From the NCBI GenBank assembly GCA_964569385.1, contig CAZMUM010000037.1, positions 1-53,908 on the forward strand: a DNA stretch of 53,908 bases, given 5' to 3'. Both the position numbers and the translations under genes were made by a program. The DNA is from JAADHX01 sp964569385. GTDB taxonomy: Bacteria > Actinomycetota > Acidimicrobiia > Acidimicrobiales > Poriferisodalaceae. Numbering within the stretch: position 1 is the stretch's first letter; every line of letters starts with the position of its first letter. The notes under the pieces were generated by a model. The model had not been told where the DNA came from. It was given only the letters and a program-made list of their open reading frames with translations, and ran no database searches. This document shows, in pieces, positions 51,194-53,908 of this stretch.

Positions 51194-51367
51194 CTACGGT
51201 TTTACGCGGAGGCACTCGACGTCGAGGAACCCGAAAGACAGCCCGATATCAGTCCAGTCGATATCAGATCTGCTGATAGTGGGCCCGGTGTTGTTGTCGT
51301 AGTCGCTATGTCCGATGCCGCTCAGGCTTGCTCGGCGTGCTTGTGAGGCAGCCCAGGAAGGGCTGCA
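51194..51367 (-). pseudogene. 3' fragment of an unknown gene
   Basis: A minus-strand frame of 57 codons without an ATG encodes a convincing protein end: GIGHSDYDNNTGPTISRSD, then IDWTDIGLSFGFLDVECLRVKP and stop. It opens only 47 bp from the eroded transposase, so the 5' part may have been lost by that insertion or a deletion. No family is recognised. Confidence 0.4.
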
Positions 51368-51380
51368 CTATCGTCATTCC

Positions 51381-51740
51381 ATGGGCCTTGAGTGGGAGCA
51401 AGTTGTTGTTGCCACACCTGACCCGGCCGCGTTGGGTCGGTGGTGGTGCGAAGCGCTCGGATGGGTAGTCATCGACGACGAACCACCCGTGTTTGAGATT
51501 CAGCAACAGCCAGATCGTCTTCCAGGGATCTTGTTCTTGGCCGTCGACGAACCCAAGCAGGGCAAGAACCGTCTGCATATAGATCTTCGTCCTGACGATC
51601 AGGCCGCCGAGGTCGAGCGACTCACCGCGCTCGGAGCGTCTCATGTTGACGTTGGACAAGGCGACGGTTCGTGGGTGGTGTTGGCCGATCCGGAGGGCAA
51701 CGAGTTCTGTGTTCTCCAGAGCCGTCGAGCAACGACGTAG
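51381..51740 (+). CDS. VOC/glyoxalase-like family protein
   Basis: 119 residues from the ATG at 51381. EQVVVATPDPAALGRWWCEALGWVVIDDEP opens the VOC fold, and RLHIDLRPDDQAAEVERLTALGASHVDVGQGDGSWVVLADPEGNEFCVL is the second beta-alpha-beta-beta-beta module with the DPEGNEFCVL ending of this group. It is the glyoxalase-like-domain type common in actinobacteria. Metal ligands are incomplete, so enzymatic activity is uncertain. Confidence 0.85.
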   Translation: MGLEWEQVVVATPDPAALGRWWCEALGWVVIDDEPPVFEIQQQPDRLPGILFLAVDEPKQGKNRLHIDLRPDDQAAEVERLTALGASHVDVGQGDGSWVVLADPEGNEFCVLQSRRATT

Positions 51741-52131
51741 GCAGGCGGGAGAAGCGCCTAGGGCCGCGAGCCTGTGGTGAAGTAGGCCCGCCGCGCCGCA
51801 ATGCAATCCGACGCAGCCGAGCGAGTCGAGTCGCTTCTGCTCCCCGCTTTCGTGCTCCCGAAGTTCGGCACACGAGACCGAGTTGGGCGGCTACGGCAAG
51901 GATCGGCAATCCGCGTAGGCCAGTGCGGTCAGCAATGCGACATATTTTCGGCCGATTTCGTGTCTGCTCCCCTGTGTTTGCGACGATTTGACTCGTGGCG
52001 GAGGGGCGTCTCGTACCCTAACTCCACAGGTCGACTCCGGGTGGATCTCACTGGCGAAGGCAGCCTGAGAGGTATATTTCTCCTGGCACACGCTCACTCC
52101 CGAGTTTCGGGCACCCATAGGACTTGGACCC
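51741..52131. other. Gap without a supported gene
   Basis: 391 bases with overlapping frames of biased Arg/Ala/Pro composition but no recognisable domain and no ribosome site. I see nothing I would call a gene, RNA or repeat family with confidence. Confidence 0.5.
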
Positions 52132-52503
52132 TCAACCCACGCCATCAGAACGACTGGGTTGATGTGCCATCTGCCGCGCAGGGCTTCTCGGCGGTTCCTG
52201 CCTATTCGGCCAGTTCCGGAAAGCCATCGGGCCAGATATCACGGCGTACACGACGAGCGCATCAGGCCGAGGATCAAGCTCATCGGCGGTGACAAACAGA
52301 TGGAATACGCCGACCGAGATGCCCTCGACGGTCAGGCGGCGACCGCCGCCATGCTCCGGCAACATATCCCAGACGCCGTCGCGGGAAATGAGGGCCAGCG
52401 CCGACGCCAGATCGTGGCGCCAGAACAGCTCCGCCCCGTCGGCATCGAGTTGGGCAGTAACGTCGTCATCGACCGTCGCTCCGACTCGAACCGGTCGACT
52501 CAC
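52132..52503 (-). CDS. Hypothetical protein, second gene of an unassigned coupled pair
   Basis: 123 residues, not recognised, but with protein-like pattern: GATVDDDVTAQLDADGAELFWRHDLASALALISRDGVW, then LTVEGISVGVFHLFVTADEL and a hydrophobic LVVYAVISGPMAF strand, ending in a basic Pro-rich tail. It starts inside the stop of the small gene upstream (4-bp overlap). In this toxin-antitoxin-rich zone the pair could be another addiction-type module, but nothing identifies a nuclease or other toxin fold. Confidence 0.55.
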   Translation of the reverse strand: MSRPVRVGATVDDDVTAQLDADGAELFWRHDLASALALISRDGVWDMLPEHGGGRRLTVEGISVGVFHLFVTADELDPRPDALVVYAVISGPMAFRNWPNRQEPPRSPARQMAHQPSRSDGVG

Positions 52504-52694
52504 CTACCGAGGGCCCGTAGGCGGCGCTGCTCCAGGTCGTCGAACGGAACCCGGTTGACCGTCTCCGATGACAGTCGGAAATCCGGGACGATCTGCAGCC
52601 TGTCGGCTTGGCGTTCGACATCCTCGGCGCTCGGGTCCGTCGGGAGGAGGTTGTCCAGTCGATCGCTGGCCTCGGGCGTGGTGGGCTTTGCCAC
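52500..52694 (-). CDS. Small hypothetical protein, first gene of an unassigned coupled pair
   Basis: About 64 residues from a GTG (alternatives 3-22 codons upstream). The sequence KPTTPEASDRLDNLLPTDPSAEDVERQADRL followed by VPDFRLSSETVNRVPFDDLEQRRLRALGR is acidic then mixed, without a visible domain. Overlaps the 123-residue gene by 4 bp. It is short and charged like an antitoxin, but no DNA-binding motif is clear. Confidence 0.5.
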   Translation of the reverse strand: MAKPTTPEASDRLDNLLPTDPSAEDVERQADRLQIVPDFRLSSETVNRVPFDDLEQRRLRALGR

Positions 52695-53067
52695 ATCCGC
52701 CACCGTAGCGGACGCCACTGACGAAGGCCGGCGGCATACATCACTGCCTCGGCGTAGCACTCGCTAACGCAGAGGTCGAGCTGCTATTCCGAGAACTGCT
52801 CTACCGGTACGCCCACCTGAGCCACATTGCATCTGACCCGATCCGCCGCGACCGCATCGCATTGGCGGCCCCCAGACAATCAGGATGAGCGTCACGGGCG
52901 ACCTTCGCTGATGAGGCGCCAACAAGGGCTCTCCAGCACAAGACCGGCGTGAGCGAGCACTTGTTCGAGTGTCGGAGGGGGACACAAACCCCAAGTACAC
53001 GCGCCCCCTGGAGGGTCGAGCTGGTCGCTCTGTAGCCCCACGAGCTAGTCGGGGCACACTCTGAGGA
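52695..53067. other. Gap, with first copy of the terminal repeat
   Basis: No supported gene. The end of the gap holds the first copy of the TGTCGGAGG repeat (52971-53029). Frames here are Arg/Gly rich and not domain-like. Confidence 0.5.
52971..53029. repeat. TGTCGGAGG element, copy 1
   Basis: Starts TGTCGGAGGGGG and contains AAGTACACGC and CCCTGGAG, the same order as copy 3. AGGGGG and CCCCCT could pair as a stem. The complement reads like the 3' end of a tRNA (ending CTCCGACAC), but the T-loop is not canonical. Confidence 0.6.
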
Positions 53068-53379
53068 TCAGATCCTGAACTTCGAGTAGGACTCGTTTGC
53101 GGCCAAGATCACATGATCGTCGACAGCGCTCTCACAGTCGACGTTGGCAAGCTGGTACTCCGGTGAGGTCATCATCGAGAGAAACGCTGAGCGCGAAGGG
53201 TAGAGCACCACAACAACCCAATCCCATCGACCCGCGCCGAGATCTCCGAGCGCAACACCCGCTCGGGCTCGACCCGCCGAACCTGTGGGTGCCCAATACT
53301 CGGCCGTGACTCTGACCAGGCACAACGCGTCGTCCTCACTGAGGTGAGTGCAGTCTGCACATCGAGCTGAGTCGAACAT
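53068..53379 (-). pseudogene. DUF1330-like C-terminal fragment fused to repeat DNA
   Basis: The last 55 residues (GAGRWDWVVVVLYPSRSAFLSMMTSPEYQ, then VDDHVILAAN) match the second half of a DUF1330 protein, a small ferredoxin-like fold of unknown role. The first 40 residues come from the repeated block at 53284-53325 (CLVRVTAEYWAPT) and have no DUF1330 character, so the gene has lost its proper 5' end. Expression as a functional protein is unlikely. Confidence 0.6.
53284..53325. repeat. Block A, copy 1
   Basis: A 42-bp segment containing GTGCCCAATACTC and TGACCAGGCACAA, closely repeated at 53612-53654. On the minus strand the two copies encode EYWAPT/EYWART-type peptides in different frame contexts. 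Confidence 0.7.
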
Positions 53380-53436
53380 CCTCGGTCGAGACAGCCACCA
53401 AAGATTGTCTCTCTGTGCTCATTGAACTACTTTCAG

Positions 53437-53462
53437 TGTCGGAGAGGGGATTACAACCCTTA
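53437..53462. repeat. TGTCGGAGG element, copy 2 (short)
   Basis: TGTCGGAGAGGGG followed by ACAACCC. Only the first 26 bases resemble the other copies; like copy 3 it is preceded by CTTTC. Confidence 0.5.
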
Positions 53463-53611
53463 ACCCTCACTCCACCCGGTCCGCCTGGATGAACCTCGCA
53501 GCCTAGAAGTTCGTTGAGAATCCGGGCCGGACGAGTTCTCGGCTTCCTCAGGGGCGCTGGCGCCGGGTTCGCTCGGGCAAACAGGGCCTCTCAGGGTGGC
53601 GACCCTCAGGC

Positions 53612-53654
53612 GTGTGCGTGCCCAATACTCTGCGGTGCCTGTGACCAGGCACAA
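53612..53654. repeat. Block A, copy 2
   Basis: Matches 53284-53325 at most positions (GTGCCCAATACTC and TGACCAGGCACAA identical), with different flanks on both sides. The spacing to the next TGTCGGAGG copy (about 110 bp) is similar to that of copy 1. Confidence 0.7.
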
Positions 53655-53765
53655 TGGGCCTGAGTCACGGACTTCCCGCAGTATGCCTGGCGTCCAGCTC
53701 AGAACAGAGAGTGGGCCGCCAGCCTCACGAAACATCACAACACGTGGTGTCCACGCCACTTTCTG

Positions 53766-53825
53766 TGTCGGAGGGGCGAGTTTAACCCAAAGTACACGCT
53801 CGCCCTGGAGTGTTGAGCTAGTCGC
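53766..53825. repeat. TGTCGGAGG element, copy 3
   Basis: TGTCGGAGGGGCGAG, AAGTACACGC and CCCTGGAG in the same order as copy 1, ending GAGCTAGTCGC (copy 1: GAGCTGGTCGC). GGGCGAG and CTCGCCC can form a 7-bp stem where copy 1 has a different stem sequence, so pairing is partly conserved despite divergence. Confidence 0.6.
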
Positions 53826-53908
53826 CGCATGCCGCGAAACGCCTGGTCACATACTCAAGACCGAGTTCCGGCAGCCACACGGCCGCCAACAGCTCTACGA
53901 CTACAGAT

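Larger units (their letters stand above)
53380..53908. other. Terminal gene-poor segment with repeats
   Basis: No convincing gene. The single long minus-strand frame (53460-53759) is composed partly of Block A and is likely spurious. Two copies of the TGTCGGAGG element and one of Block A occupy much of it. The segment runs to the window end. Confidence 0.55.

Noticed and set aside
51801..52292. A 163-codon plus-strand frame after the VOC gene.
   Set aside because: Its composition drifts, it lacks domain features, and it overlaps the more convincing minus-strand gene at 52132-52503.
53460..53759. A 99-codon minus-strand frame as a gene.
   Set aside because: It is made partly of the repeated Block A, has no domain character and shares only the EYWA-type peptide with the frame at 53068; likely spurious.
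53766..53825. Integron attC site: GTTTAAC and GTTGAGC fit the RYYYAAC and GTTRRRY core boxes.
   Set aside because: Only copy 3 matches; the copies at 52971 and 53437 lack both boxes, the distance between the boxes (about 29 bp) is too short, and no integron integrase is present.
1..53908. CRISPR arrays, rRNA genes and complete tRNA genes.
   Set aside because: No spaced identical repeats of CRISPR form, no conserved rRNA segment and no full cloverleaf were seen on reading both strands.

Overview
The window looks like a chromosomal segment of a high-GC Gram-positive bacterium, most likely an uncultured actinobacterium of the Acidimicrobiia type. This is inferred from gene content: a short ValRS without a long C-terminal coiled coil, a PspA protein beside a secreted/TM partner, several acyl-CoA genes, a DUF3048 lipoprotein, frequent GTG starts and tightly packed genes. 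No rRNA gene, complete tRNA gene or CRISPR array is visible, so the taxonomic call is moderate.

Region 1 (1-4.9 kb) is accessory DNA: the end of a kinesin-light-chain-type TPR protein with near-identical 42-residue repeats, three small unassigned or immunity-like genes (one resembles WapI-family immunity proteins), an excisionase-like HTH gene, and a translationally coupled operon of a tyrosine recombinase followed by two small unassigned genes. Two kinds of short direct repeat lie just upstream of the recombinase. This looks like an integrated element or its remains.

Region 2 (4.9-47.9 kb) is mostly ordinary chromosome: an acyl-CoA dehydrogenase with two palindromic operator candidates, two GGDEF diguanylate cyclases with intact I-sites, valS, a secreted repeat protein ending in an L,D-transpeptidase domain, a DUF3048 lipoprotein, a crotonase without the usual glutamates, rsgA, a dienelactone hydrolase, an acidic membrane protein, an MTA/SAH deaminase-type amidohydrolase, SDR, DUF2889 and CoA-transferase genes, a membrane protein/PspA pair, an FKBP isomerase, an OmpR-type two-component system followed by a secreted trypsin-like protease, two MFS transporters, a TetR regulator with a DUF2786 gene, a glutamate-synthase-related flavoprotein, a TauD/GBBH-type dioxygenase, a truncated methyltransferase, an FAD oxidoreductase, the tRNA threonylcarbamoylation enzyme TsaC/Sua5 and the gltBD glutamate synthase operon.

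Region 3 (48-53.9 kb) is a second accessory zone: three toxin-antitoxin modules (VapBC, and two MazEF-like pairs in opposite orientations), a DUF3830 gene, an eroded IS6-type transposase fragment, gene fragments, a VOC protein, an unassigned coupled gene pair, and a gene-poor tail with diverged direct repeats, one of which resembles the 3' end of a tRNA. The density of toxin-antitoxin genes and debris suggests repeated insertion and loss.

The best leads for something undescribed are the recombinase-linked two-gene operon (3046-3740), the coupled unassigned pair at 52132-52694, and the repeat family in the last kilobase.
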